Positions 32,617 to 43,707 of a stretch of DNA of 64,000 nt are shown here, piece by piece. The notes beneath the pieces are model-generated. The model was not told the DNA's origin, did not search any database, and worked only from the letters and a program-made list of their open reading frames with translations. The DNA lies in NCBI RefSeq assembly GCF_000499845.2, contig NC_023749.2, positions 31,575,699-31,639,698 on the forward strand, given 5' to 3'. The position numbers and the translations under genes were made by a program. Source of the stretch: Phaseolus vulgaris. Its lineage: Eukaryota; Streptophyta; Magnoliopsida; Fabales; Fabaceae. Within the stretch, counting starts at the first letter, position 1. The number at the start of each line of letters is the position of its first letter.

Positions 32617-32676
32617 TGAAGGGGACGCTCTTTTTCCCTCTCGGGGGTTTTTTTAATGAGGTCACCCTAATAAAAG
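32617..32676 (+). terminator. Conserved post-pol block, element B
   Basis: GGGGACGCTCTTTTTCCC, TCTCGGGGG, seven Ts, AATGAGGTCACCCTAATAAA. The core inverted repeat has changed from CCCT/AGGG to CCC/GGG and is kept as a possible hairpin. AATAAA is present. It lies 30 bases after the integrase stop. Confidence 0.5.
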
Positions 32677-32743
32677 GTAAAACCAATTTGAGAAAAAGAA
32701 GTGCCTTGGTTTTTAGCCTGTATATTTCTCCGTTTGAAGTAAG

Positions 32744-32816
32744 GTAAGGCGTCGCCAAGAAAGAAGGCGTCGCCAAGAAAGAAGGCGTCGCCAAAGAAGA
32801 AGGCGTCGCCCGAATG
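32744..32816. repeat. Short tandem repeat of GGCGTCGCCAAGAAAGAA
   Basis: Four copies of an 18-base unit, the last two slightly changed. GGCGTCGCC words are also dense in the B LTR. The flanking stretch 32677-33006 holds nothing else recognisable except the likely 3' UTR of antisense gene 2. Confidence 0.85.
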
Positions 32817-33006
32817 GAGGCGGGCGCCGCTGATGAACAGGGCGAAGGAAAGCGCACAATATGCGAAATGTATGCAGAAGTAAAGTGACGTTGCAAAAAT
32901 CAACTGATATAGAAAAAGTTGGTGTTACAAACAATGTTCAATACAATTGAAATAGCCCAAATGGGGCGAATATTACAACTCATGCAAGTCACAAAAGAGC
33001 CACTTT

Positions 33007-33972
33007 TCAGAGGTCATCAGAATCAGCACTGGAGGAAGGCGAAGCCCCTTTCCCAGCCCGCAGAGCTCGAGTAAGTCGTGTCCTCCTTTCTTGGTTTATT
33101 TTCGAACCTGCGCCAAGGGAGATGAATGTGTCAGAAACACCATGAGGCAAGACATGCACGTACAGGAAACAACAAAGGCCGGAGTTTCTAGGGCAGCGAC
33201 TCTTACCTATGTACTTTTCGAGAGTCCCAGCGTTGAACTCCAGGCTGATCAAAGTGGCAGAGTCAAAACCTCCCGCCTCAGCAAGAATCCGGCAAGCTAT
33301 TTGATCACTTGGAGCCAACTTCTTGAAGGGTTTGGTTTTGAGGGCCCTCGTCTCTCTCACCCAATACAGCGGAAACCCATCCAGAGCGTCGGGAACAAGG
33401 TCAGTACGGCAGATCTTGAAGAACCGGCCTTTCCACCCGGAGAACGAGCTTTGGAAGGGTGTGAAGAGAACCCTCCCGGGTACATTACTGAGAGTTACCC
33501 AGAGGTTGTGTCTCTGCCTCTTCACCTCAAAGAAGTGAAGAAAGAGGTCAACCGAGGGTGCACAACCCAGAAACCCGAAGAGAATGTCGAAGGCTTTGAC
33601 GAAGGCCCAGCTGTTGGGGTATAACTGGGCCGGAGCAACGTTGATCTCCGACAGCAGTTCCTTCTCGAACCAAGAGAAGGGTAGGCGCACTCCGATGGTC
33701 TTGAACACCACTTGGTAAAAGTAAAAGAAAGGGACCCCTTCGTTGGCCCGTTCGTCTCCACATACTGGCTCCCCTGGAGTGCAAGGGAGCACAGCGATGT
33801 CGTCGTCATTCCTCCTCGCGAAGGCCCGGTGGTCATAAGAACACGAATCCCCTTTGTGCTCCCTTATGGCCCTGGTAGAGAGTAAGCATGAACACTCGGC
33901 AAGAAGTTCACTCGAAGCCCAAGGGTACAAGTCCTTGGGAGTGACCCTGGAGGAAGCAGCGTGAGAAGACAT
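33007..33972 (-). CDS. Element B antisense gene 2 (PF04195-like domain, short tail)
   Basis: A 321-residue frame, opposite to gag-pol. Starts MSSHAASSRVTPKDLYPW. The domain has RLPFSWFEKELLSEIN and PNSWAFVKAFDILFG, matching the exon-1 proteins of A, E and of B gene 1. The tail after the domain is only about 35 residues (SKINQERRTRLTRALRAG, ending SADSDDL), with no coiled coil. A 99-base GT-AG segment inside (33108-33206) can be removed without changing frame. Role unknown. It could be a second antisense gene made by duplication or a rearranged copy. Confidence 0.7.
   Translation of the reverse strand: MSSHAASSRVTPKDLYPWASSELLAECSCLLSTRAIREHKGDSCSYDHRAFARRNDDDIAVLPCTPGEPVCGDERANEGVPFFYFYQVVFKTIGVRLPFSWFEKELLSEINVAPAQLYPNSWAFVKAFDILFGFLGCAPSVDLFLHFFEVKRQRHNLWVTLSNVPGRVLFTPFQSSFSGWKGRFFKICRTDLVPDALDGFPLYWVRETRALKTKPFKKLAPSDQIACRILAEAGGFDSATLISLEFNAGTLEKYIGKSRCPRNSGLCCFLYVHVLPHGVSDTFISLGAGSKINQERRTRLTRALRAGKGASPSSSADSDDL
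33108..33206 (-). other. Possible exitron-like intron in antisense gene 2
   Basis: Donor ACATAG/GTAAGAGTCG and acceptor TTGGCGCAG/GTTCG on the - strand. It is 99 bases, open through, and phase 1. The donor lies at the same codon position, right after the domain, as the intron in A, E and B gene 1. Spliced and unspliced forms would both be translated. Confidence 0.55.
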
Positions 33973-34836
33973 TCTTTAACAAGATCAGGGATTGTCAAGA
34001 GTGTAGGGACTGCCAGAAATGCAGGAGTTGAGCGAGGGAAGCGAATGCTGGAACAACCCTTCGTGAGAGAAGGAAGGGTGCAAGAAGGAAAGGTGCAAGA
34101 AGAAAGAACGTAAACGGGTTATGGAGAGTGAGAAAATGACTAGGATAGTTTCAGAGTTTGAAGAGTTAAATAAAGCGGTTAGAGTATAAAAGCCAGCCTG
34201 GAGCTCCAATGCCTCTGCCAGTTGCCTCTCAGTTTCTGCTTTGGACTCTTGCGCTTGCTTCAGAGAGGTTTGGTAGGTTTCGTTCTGGCGTCCCAGGGTC
34301 CTCATTTCCTCCTCCAGAGTAGTCGCCTTTGTTTCCAAGGCCTGGAGAGTTTGGGCTTGCAGGACCGCGTTTCAGGCCTGGGCGCGCCATTCAAGGGCCA
34401 CCGCCAAGAAGGCCCCCAAGTAGAAAGGCATGCCTTCCTTCCTGTCGGTGCCCTCTAGCAGAGTCCCGCCACTGAAGCCCCTCATTAGATGCATAATCGG
34501 AGGAGGGATGGCGATGAAATCGGGGGCGGCAGCGACGGAAGCAGGGGAAGCAGTGGCTTCTGCCGGCGACGGAGGCGGGGCAGATTCGGCGCCTTCGCCC
34601 TCTTCCTCTTGGAGTGTCGTGGGAGGGAGTGAGGTCGCACTTGGGGGGTTATCCATGAAGGGGTTCCCTCCCTGGGGCGACGCCTCTACCAAAAGAGGAA
34701 CCCGCGCAGATTTTCTTCTTTTGAAGGGTGCCATGCCTTCTGAGTCCTCATCATCTGATAGAATCTCCAAGACCCTTTTCCCTTTGTCAAGGGGGGTTGG
34801 AGCCGGTGACGAGGCCGCGGCTAGGGGAACAGCGGC
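33973..34836 (-). pseudogene. Element B antisense gene 1, 3' part (proline-rich and coiled-coil tail)
   Basis: Continues from 47096 across element E. From 34836 the frame reads a proline/serine/alanine-rich segment, LEILSDDEDSEG, PPPIMHLMRGFSGG, then a TGA at 34372-34374. After this stop, in the same frame, is a coiled coil (LEEEMRTLGRQNETYQTSLK). The similarity to the A/E tail fades after ELQAG near 34200. The remaining about 220 bases before gene 2 show no clear frame and may be its upstream region. Confidence 0.65.
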
Positions 34837-35611
34837 TGATCCTGCCTGTTGACCGGAGCGCTGGAGAATGCCTCGTCAAAGGATCGACGTGCGCACCGCT
34901 TCTTACCACCGTTCCTCTTCGGGATCTATCTCAAGAACCTGCAAAGAAACGATACGGCGCCACTGCGGCCGATCGCACTCCGACGCTCAAGTCAGTGACG
35001 GTATCACCAAATACTAATCCTCTCTCACAATCAGCTCTGTCACTCGCAAGCGTAAAGTGTATGAACTGAACGTGCGTACCTCAGAAAGTCTGTTAAGAAC
35101 TCTTATATACCTGGTGGTTTTCTCTCTCCTGGCAGTTACAGACTTGGACACGTGGCTTGCATCCGACTGTACACGTGCTATCATCTGGAGGCTCCCTGAC
35201 TTGGCGCCGCTTCTGCTCTCATTTTGGCTAAGTTACTTATGCATGGTACTGCCCAATGCATAGCTAACTTAGGAGTGCGATCTCTACTGGAACTGGCGAG
35301 TTAGGGCCTTCATACACCTTCCCTGTGGTCTCGCCGGCCGCCTTCATAATCTGCTTCTCCCTCATCTTCGGCGATGTGCTTGTTCTGGCGATCTCCGACT
35401 GCTTGGTCGCCTGGGTCTATATCTGGCGACTCCATCTTCAACCTGGCGATCGCCTATTCTGGTAAGCTGGAAATCGGAACACGCCAACTTAACAATCGGC
35501 GACTACACGTGCCTCCCGACTTCCTTCCTAACTGCCAACCTGGCGCCTTGTCAACACGCCTACACTGTAGCAGGGTGCCACGTCATCATACCCGACCACC
35601 AGGGCGGTACA
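34837..35611 (-). repeat. Element E 3' LTR
   Basis: Reverse strand starts TGTACCGCCCTGG (35611) and ends AGGATCA (34837), 775 bases. It is shorter than the 5' copy by an 18-base deletion near 35025. TATATAAG at 35102-35109. Same family as the A LTR. Confidence 0.95.
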
Positions 35612-35624
35612 CAAGCCCCCCAGT
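35612..35624 (-). promoter_or_regulatory. Polypurine tract, element E
   Basis: Reverse strand ACTGGGGGGCTTG directly before the 3' LTR. Identical to A, B and C. Confidence 0.8.
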
Positions 35625-35965
35625 CTTAAGCGAAGACTTGTCTAGCGAAAAGACTGAAAGAGCCTTCGTTAACACCGATCTACGTGGCACTGACGCAGAA
35701 TTCCAAGCGATAGTACTTTCTGCTGCTCTGACGCTCCACCAAACCCTTCACTCATCGTTCGACACGTGGCTTCATCAACGGCTCTCTTCATCTGCCGTTA
35801 GCGCTTCCTAAAATCATTTCGAAAACCCTTAAACCCATTACGCTCCACTGTTCCATCACTTTCTTCGTGCTTGCAAACGCTCTAACTTCCCTCTGCGAAA
35901 ACTCTCAACGCTCTTCAACGCTCCAGATCACCATCTTCCTCCATCGTCTTCCCGATCATCGAAAG

Positions 35966-36198
35966 GTAATTACTTTCCTTCATCTGCTGGGTTTCCTTGC
36001 ATTTTCACCGATTTGCATCATCCTGTAACTGCCTGGTGCATACGCTGTGGGTTGTTTTTCCATTTCTCCTTCTGCGTAACTTAGGGCTTTGTCGATCGTC
36101 GCAACGAACTCACATTCGTTCGTCTTTCACCTTCCTTCTATGATCGAGTCAGCCTTCGTAACCCCCCTGATTATTTTTCCTTTCTTCTTCCTTTGCAG
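35966..36198 (+). other. 5'-UTR intron of the element E antisense gene
   Basis: Donor ATCGAAAG/GTAATTAC, pyrimidine-rich end CTTCCTTTGCAG/CTACC, nine bases before the ATG at 36207. 233 bases, as in A. The region 35625-35965 would be the first, non-coding exon and promoter. It has no other gene. Confidence 0.6.
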
Positions 36199-36206
36199 CT
36201 ACCATC

Positions 36207-38732
36207 ATGACTCGCACCAAGATTACCCCGAACCCCCCTCCATCAGCACGAAACCTTCCTTCACAAGCACACGACTCAACGCAAGTTCGTGGCGCTTCCT
36301 CTTCGCAGGCTGAGAGGCCTGCATCTTCCCAGTCTGCTCTGGCCCAGGCGACTCCACCTAACGCTGGAGGAGCCCCCGTCCCTCTGCCAGACTTCAAAAC
36401 ATTATATCCTTGGGCCACCCCAACCCTCCTAAAAGAGACGTCCTCTGTGAACACCGCGGGAGCAGTCTTGCGGCTGACTAAGGGAGACGAGGCCTACCAA
36501 TCGTTTCACAAGGAGCACGACGAAAAGATGATGGTGCTGCCTTGCCCCGCCGACCTGCCAGTGTGTGCTGATGACAAAGTAAGCGCCGACGGGCCCTTCT
36601 GCTTTGTCTATACGACCCTGTTCAAGAAGGTCAGGCTCAGGTTTCCCTTCACTCGATTCGAGAGGGAACTTCTGACTGAGCTCAACATTGCTGCCGCCCA
36701 GCTTCATCCCAACAGCTGGGCGTTTGTTCGAGCCTTCCAAGTGACATGCGCCCACCTGGGGTTACCCGCGTCGGTGGACGTGTTTTTGTTCCTGTTCGAA
36801 GCCAAGCACCCAGGAGACCGCCTGTGGGTGAGCTTGAATGCGATTGCTGGGAGATCCATTTTTACCATCTTCCAGCAATCGTACAAAGACTGGAAGGGGA
36901 AATTTGTCCAAGTACGTGCAAACGACAAGGACACCTCTCTTCTCGACGGTTTCCCCTTGTACTGGGTGGACAAGGGGAAAAAGGAGTCCAAGAGCTGCTT
37001 CAGGAGGCCCAGAAGTCCTGATAGCATGGGAGCTTTGGACAGAGACCTTTGTCTCTTCTGGAAGAAGGTGGCGGACGCCAATGTATCATTCCTCACCGCC
37101 ACCTTGATATGCTTCGAATTCTACGAAGATCAGCTAGATATCCGAATAGGTTAGGACATTACACTCTTGTTTTGACATTGCTTCTGTTTTAGCTGTTTCT
37201 GGGCGTCTTGTGCGCTATGCGCAAGACTTTGGTTTTACCTTTCCTGCATATACTACCTGCTTTGCTGCTTTATTACACTTATGCACTTATTCATTTCCCT
37301 TGCGTTAACTCGCGCATTTTCATTCCATGCAGACGACATGTTGCCCGGGAACATGCTTTCCGAATTGAAGACACTCGCCCGAAGCCACGGGTTGGCGAGC
37401 GGTTCTCAAACAGTACCAAACTCAGTGGTGGAGGCCGCCATTGTCCATGGGCGATCACCACCGAAGGAACCTGCCCAACGCAAAAAATTGGTCCTGAAGA
37501 GACCCAAAAGGAAAGCCCCCCAAGTCATCCAAGAGGAGGAAGAAGAGGACGACGAGGTCACTGAAGATGGCCTCGTTACGAAGAGGAAAAGGGTGGCACC
37601 ATCTTCACCGCCTGCCCCACCCCCTCTTCCAGCCTCAACACCACCATCAACGCCTGCTCCTCCTCCCTCATCGCCAACACCACAAGCTCCTTCATCACCA
37701 GTCCAAGCAGTTCCACTGGCCACTGCGCCACCTGCAGCTGAGGCCCAAGAGCCAAATTTCTTGGAGGACCCCCCAAGCGCCTCTACGCCATACGTGTCAG
37801 CAGGAGGGGGCCCCCCTTTAAACACTTCAGCTGCAGAAAACGTTCCAATCGGGGATGAGGTTGCTCATACCTCTCCGATCCTGATTACCGAGTCCCCGAT
37901 TGCGTCGCCACGCCATGAAGCAACCACTGAAGATATTGTTAAGGAAGGTGGCGGCGAGAACCCTCAACAAGCCCCCCTGGCGCCTCTCCAAGCAGCGAAC
38001 CTTTCCCTTGAAGTCACAAGGATGTGGGAACCTCTGACTGCCAAACTTAAAACCATAGCAGAGGATATCCCGTCGATCATAACGAGGGCTGTGGAGAGCT
38101 CCACCAGGAGGCTTCAAGACGATCTCTACCACCTCAAGACTGAAAATAGCACTATGAAGGTCGAGGTGGAGAAAATGTCATTCAGCCTGACGCTCACAGA
38201 ACTTGATCACTCCCGAGTGGAGGATGCCCTGAATACCGAGCTCAGGCTGGCGCGCAAGGAAGCTGCTGACCTTCGCCGCAAAGTTCATGATCTTGCCCAA
38301 GAGAAAGTTGAGCTAGAAAGCAAAATCGTGCCTCTGCGCACCAAGGCGAGCGACCTGGAGGCTCACATTCAAGCTGACGCCGCCAGGGTGCAAAAACTGG
38401 AGCAGAGGTCGATCGACCGCGAGAAGCTACTTGGGCAAGTAGAAAAAGCGAGGGATGATGCCATGGCTGATCTCGCCGAGGCAAACAAGGAAAAAGGAAA
38501 GATGGCTGCTGAGTTGTCCCAAGCTCAATCGGAATCCAGGAAGGTTACTGACGACCTTCTCCATGCTCAAGAGACCAACGAACAACTCCGAAAACAGGTT
38601 GAAGAGCTGGAGCAGCAGAACAAAGAGCTCAAGAAACAGGTTGAAGAACTTCAAGGGCAAATTGAAGAACTTAAGCTAAACTCTGCTAAGATTCTGGCTG
38701 CTGGATTCGAAGCCGCTCGGGAACAATCTTGA
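36207..38732 (+). CDS. Element E antisense two-exon gene (PF04195-like domain plus coiled coil)
   Basis: Exon 1 36207-37149, exon 2 37333-38732, which splice in phase 1 into a frame of 780 residues. The first about 300 residues form the domain (YPWATPTLL, RFPFTRFERELLTELN, NSWAFVRAF). Exon 2 gives a basic KRPKRKAP stretch, an acidic run (EEEEEDDE), a proline/serine/threonine-rich stretch and a coiled coil of about 200 residues. No transmembrane segment or signal peptide is visible. Compared with A, 20 bases are missing near 38709, so E stops early (AAREQS) and loses the last about 28 residues. Both strands of this element thus code. Antisense ORFs at this place are known in Tat elements. Function unknown. 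Confidence 0.78.
37150..37332 (+). other. Phase-1 coding intron of the element E antisense gene
   Basis: Donor CGAATAG/GTTAGG, acceptor TTCCATGCAG/ACGAC, 183 bases. Reading through instead meets a TAG three bases into the intron. The two flanking frames match A and only meet after splicing. Confidence 0.75.
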
Positions 38733-39415
38733 CCTCAGCATGGTGTCGTTGAACAACGAAGTAGTAGATGGAAAGGTCGTTCCTGCTGAAGACTAATCAA
38801 CTCCACCTCATCTGCTACTTTATGATTTCCCTCGTCTGCTACTTTATGATTTCCCTCGTATTATTCTGTAAAAACTCTTATATGTGTGCTTTCAACAAAT
38901 ACTTATTTCAATCACAAGGCTTGGATATTCTCTCCCCTGACTCCTTTTAAGCGCTTTAACCTTCTTTGCATGTTTAACTTTGCCGGATTTAACTTAGTGA
39001 TTTTGCAAACGCGACTTTTGACGTAACCGCCTCGAACCAATTCAAACTTAAGCAAAAATCACTTTAAACAACTCGTACTCTTAAGGCAACTAACCTTATT
39101 GCAAGAATACCCTTCAAGCAACGAACTGTAACTCAATCATCGGCTCAAACAACGTCCCACTCGACCTGCTTTATCAAACAAGTCTTTCAACCTTCACGCC
39201 GCTGTTTGAACTTTTCCCGATCGCCAAGAACTCTTGGTACCATTAGCTCTTCCTAGCCTCATGCTTTGGCAATCGCTTCCCTGTGTGGGGCAGAGATGCC
39301 TTTAGGGATCCCTTCTTTACCCTCCTGGACTTCAGAACAAAGACCGGCTGACTAGGCGTTCTCTTCGAACCTACCTTAGCCACCTTCCATACTTCTTCCA
39401 CCCTCTGCACCATAC
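38733..39415. other. Spacer of element E after the antisense gene
   Basis: The first about 65 bases are the former antisense C-terminus, now out of frame. Then CTGCTACTTTATGATTTCCCT occurs twice (near 38810-38860). The rest matches 4921-5508 of A in reverse. No gene or RNA is visible. Confidence 0.55.
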
Positions 39416-40280
39416 CTGAACTCGTTCGAGACGAGAAGGATTTTATCTTGCCTAAGCTCGCATGTAAGCGAGAAGGTCTTTTAACTCGCCTGAACTCGCT
39501 CAACGGCGAGAAGGACTTTATCTGGTGCCTCAACTTGCCCAGGGTGTACATCTCCTCCCCCCTGGATGCACTGAGGACCTTTTCTTTTTTCTCGCCTGCA
39601 CTCGCTCGACGGCGAGGAGGTCTTTAACTGGCCTTAACTCGCTCGACGGCGAGAAGGACTTTATCTGGTGCCTCAACTTGCCCAGGGTGTACATCTCCTC
39701 CCCCCTGGATGCACTGAGGACCTTTTCTTTCTCTCGCCTGCACTCGCTCGACGGCGAGGAGGTCTTTACTGGCCTTAGCTCGCACAACGGCGATAAGGAC
39801 TTTATCTGGTGCCTCAACTTGCCCAGGGTGTACATCTCCTCCCCCCTGGATGCACTGAGGACCTTTTCCTTCTCTCGCCTGCACCCGCTCGACGGCGAGG
39901 AGGTCTTTTAACTTGCCTCTACGTTGCCCCAGGAGTTACATCTTCTCGCTCCCAAAAACACGGAGGACTTTTACTCTTTCTCGCCTGCACTCGCTCGACG
40001 GCGAGGAGGTCTTTTAACTTGCCTCAGGACGCGCGAGAGCGTTGAGGTCTTTCATCTGGTGCCTCCGATCGCCGAAAGACGATGAGGACTTTGAAAGCTT
40101 AAGTGGTGCCTCCAATCGCCGAAAAACGATGAGGACTTAAAACTTAACTGGTGCCTCCAATCGCCAAAAAACAATGAGGACTTAAAACTTAGCTGGTGCC
40201 TCCAATCGCCGAAAAACGATGAGGACTTAAAACTTAGCTGGTGCCTCTAATCGCCGAAAAACGATGAGGACTTTAAACCT
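39416..40280 (-). repeat. Minisatellite of short inverted-repeat units (element E)
   Basis: The equivalent of 4183-4920 in A. About eight CTCGC/GCGAG units, three separated by the GGTGTACATCTCCTCCC insertion, then five units with CCTC..ATCGCCGAAAAACGATGAGG (40045-40275). A has three of the latter. The copy number difference shows the array changes by slippage or unequal exchange. Confidence 0.85.
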
Positions 40281-40404
40281 TTTAGAAAGCACGCGATATA
40301 TCTTTTCTTGCCTTAAGTCATGTACAAATGACAAGGTCTTTCTTCAACACTTTTGAAAATAGCACACATGCAATCTGAAAACACCTTATACTTCGAAAAC
40401 TCTT

Positions 40405-40466
40405 CTTTTATTGGGTGGCCTCATTAAAAACCCTCCTTAGGGAAAAAAGAGTGCCCCCTTGAAACT
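40405..40466 (-). terminator. Conserved post-pol block, element E
   Basis: Reverse strand GGGGGCACTCTTTTTTCCC, TAAGGAGGG, T-run, GAGGCCACCCAATAAA. Nearly identical to A. Confidence 0.5.
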
Positions 40467-40521
40467 GTTTTAACAGAGACATTGTAAAATAACATTGTGT
40501 TTGTCTTTACTTACAAAGCTC

Positions 40522-42192
40522 TTAACTATAGTACAACTTCAGGTGTGTGGCGTTCCAGGTGCGAGGGATCGCCCCTCCTTCCAGCGTCTCTAAGCGGTAG
40601 GCCCCGTTCCCGAGCGCCTCGGTTATTCTGAACGGTCCAGTCCACTTGGGTGACAATTTATTCTCCATCTCGTACTGGTGGGCCTTCCTCATCACCAGAT
40701 CGCCCTCTCTAAACTGCCTTGGCATCACCTTAGAGTTGTATCTTCGTTCGACCCTTCTCTTCACAGCTTCAGCTTTCAACCTCGCCTCTTCCCTGACCTC
40801 ATCCAGCAGATCCAGGTTCAGCCTTCTCTCTTCATTCGAAACTTCCTCTACGAAGTTCTGGAATCTCGGCGAGCTCTCCTGGATCTCCACGGGAATCATG
40901 GCATCACACCCATAGACCAAGCTAAACGGGGTCTCATGGGTTCCTGACTGCTCGGTGGTGTGGTACGCCCAGACTATACGGAGCACCTCCTCAGCCCAAC
41001 TTCCCTTGGCTTTCTCAAGCCTTCTCTTCAAACCTCTCAACAACACCCGATTAGCTGATTCCACCTGGCCATTTGTTTGAGGGTGCTCGACGGATGCAAA
41101 CACTTGTTGAATTCCCACCCCTTCGCAAAGCTTCTTCAACAGGTGGCTTGCAAACTGCGTCCCATTATCTGATACCAGGCGCTTAGGCACTCCAAACCGG
41201 CACACGATGTTCTTCCATACAAAACCTTCGATCTTGTGTGCGGTGATCTGGGCCACTGGTTCTGCTTCAATCCACTTGGTGAAGTACTCAATCGCTACCA
41301 CCAAGTACTTCATCTGCCTGATCGCCAGCGGGAAAGGTCCCAGGATGTCGATTCCCCAAGTATGAAACGGCCAAGGGCTATAGATCGACTTCAACTCCTC
41401 GGGAGGTGCCTTGTGCCAATCGGCGTGCTGCTGGCATTGTTTGCAGCACTGGGCATACTTCTTGCAATCTTCTCTCATGGATGGCCAATAGTAGCCTGCA
41501 CGGAGAGTCCTCGCGGCCAGAGCTCGACCCCCGACGTGGCTTCCACATATGCCTTCGTGGAGCTCTGCCATAATTCTCGTGCACTTCTCGCCGTGTATAC
41601 ATTCCAGGAGTGGGTGAGTGAACCCAAACCTGTACAGATCGCCATCAATCAATGTATACTTGCTGGAATTTTTCTTTACCTTCTTAGCTTCTGTTGGATC
41701 CAGCGGGAGGAGGCCATCTGCCAAGCACCGCTTGTACTGTGTTATCCAAGTGTCTGGCTCATGGGCGGCGCAGACCTGCATCACGTCCACCTTCTCTCCT
41801 CGGCATGCTCTAACCCTCGGCGATCTCAGAGTTTCTTGCGTCAAGGACTTATGGCTTCTCGCTGCTCTCTCCGTCGACTTGCTTATCTGAAGGACCAGGT
41901 GATCTGCTACAAATGCCCTCGGCGTCTTCAGAGTTTCTTGAATCACCGTCCTCTGCCTACCCCCCTTGCCTGAGCTGGCGAGCTTAGCAAGCAAGTCAGC
42001 TCGGGCATTCTGCTCTCGGGGCACATGTACTACTTCAAAAGAGGCAAAGGAACTCTTCAATTCCTGCACATACGCCAAGTAAGCCGCCATTTGTGGATCT
42101 TTAGCCTGGAACTCGCCTGTTACTTGCCCTGTGACTAGCAGCGAGTCACTCTTAGCCATCAGCACCCTAGCTCCCATCTCCTTGGCCAGCAA
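40522..42192 (-). pseudogene. Element E second RNase H (C-terminal part) and integrase
   Basis: A 556-residue frame from 42192. It begins in the second RNase H (LLAKEMGARVLMAKSDSLLV), right after a stop at 42214-42216. Integrase is full length: zinc finger HEGICGSHVGG...CKQC, GIDILGPFP, SDNGTQF, HPQTNGQVES, and a C-terminal domain ending LKLYYS. Same frame as the RT part, so one stop (TAT to TAA) separates them. Integrase itself looks intact. Confidence 0.9.
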
Positions 42193-42213
42193 AATACCGG
42201 CGATCAGCGCCTC

Positions 42214-43707
42214 TTACTCTGCTTGATTGTTGCTGGCTTTGAAGGCAAACCTCAAAGATTGTTCGATCAGCACGCCGTTGGGTCCTTCCAATATGACTCC
42301 AGCACCGCTGCCCTGCTGGTTCGACGATCCATCCACCGAAAGCAGCCAACGGAAATTGTCTCCTTCAACCCGCGTCGCCTCCGATGAGAGCTCGACCACA
42401 AAATCTGCAAAGATTTGCCCCTTGATCGGGCCTCGAGGCTCATATTTAATGTCAAACTCTGACAACTCCACTGCCCACTTCACCATTCTTCTCGCAACGT
42501 CAGGTTTCTTCAAGACCTTCTGGATGGGCAGGTCAGTCATCACCAGTATTGTGAAACTGTGGAAGTAGTGGCGCAACCTCCTCGCCGAAAACACCACAGC
42601 CAGCGCAGCCTTCTCCAGGGCCTGATATCTCGTTTCTGGGCCCTGCAACACCTTGCTCACGAAATAAATAGGCTTCTGAGCCTGATCTTGATCCTGGGCA
42701 AGCACCGCACTCACCGCCCTCTCAGTCACAGCGAAATACAACCTGAGAGGGATTCCCGCCAGCGGTTTGCACAGAACCGGCGGGCTCGCCAGATACTCCT
42801 TCAGCTTGACGAAAGCTTCCTCGCACTCTTTCGTCCAAGCAAACTTATTATTGCGCCGCAGACATTGAAAATAGGGATGCCCCTTTTCTCCACTAGCTGA
42901 CACGAATCGAGATAGGGCTGCCATCCGACCTGTCAGCTGCTGGACTTCTTTCACTGTAGCCGGGCTTCTCATCGCCAAGATGGCGGCACACTTGTCCGGG
43001 TTAGCTTCTATTCCTCTTTCAGTCAAGAGAAAACCCAAAAATTTTCCCGCCTCCACGCCGAAAATGCATTTCTCCGGGTTGAGCTTTAACTTGAACTTGG
43101 CGATCGTCGTGAACAATTCTTCCAAGTCTGCAACGTGCTTGCTTTTCTCCTGCGAGGTCACAACCATGTCATCGACGTAAGCTTGCACGTTCCTTCCCAG
43201 CATCGGTGCAAGTACTCGATCCATCAACCTCTGGTACGTGGCCCCCGCGTTCTTCAGCCCAAACGGCATCACCTTATAGCAGTAGCACGACCTCTCCGTC
43301 ATGAAGGCTGTCTTTTCTTCATCCATGGGATGCATCTTGATCTGATTATAGCCCGAGAAGGCATCCAGGAAACTCAGCAGCTTGCACCCTGCAGCACTAT
43401 CAACCAGGGCATCAATGCTTGGTAAAGGATACGAATCCTTTGGGCAAGCTTTATTCAGATCGGTGAAATCGACGCACATGCGCCATTTCCCGTTACTCTT
43501 CTTCACCAGTACGACATTTGCCAACCATTCAGGGTACTGGACTTCCCTGATGTGGCCTGCAGCGAGGAGTTTCTGGGTTTTGTCCCTGATCGCCTGCCTC
43601 CTCTCCTCGTTGAATTTTCTTCTCCTTTGTCGCACCGGTCTCACCATGTTGTCCATCGCCAGATGATGGCACAAGAAGTCGGGATCAATCCCGGGCATGT
43701 CGCTCAA
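42214..43707 (-). pseudogene. Element E RT and RNase H
   Basis: Contains MPGIDPDFLCHHLAM, VDFTDLNKACPKDSYPLP, KTAFMTERSC, AYVDDMVVTS (about 43150-43180), RNase H and the first half of the second RNase H, to NNQAE where TAA ends it. The frame begins after a 32-base deletion near 43697 relative to A, which shifts it away from gag-pro. All RT motifs are present. Confidence 0.9.
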
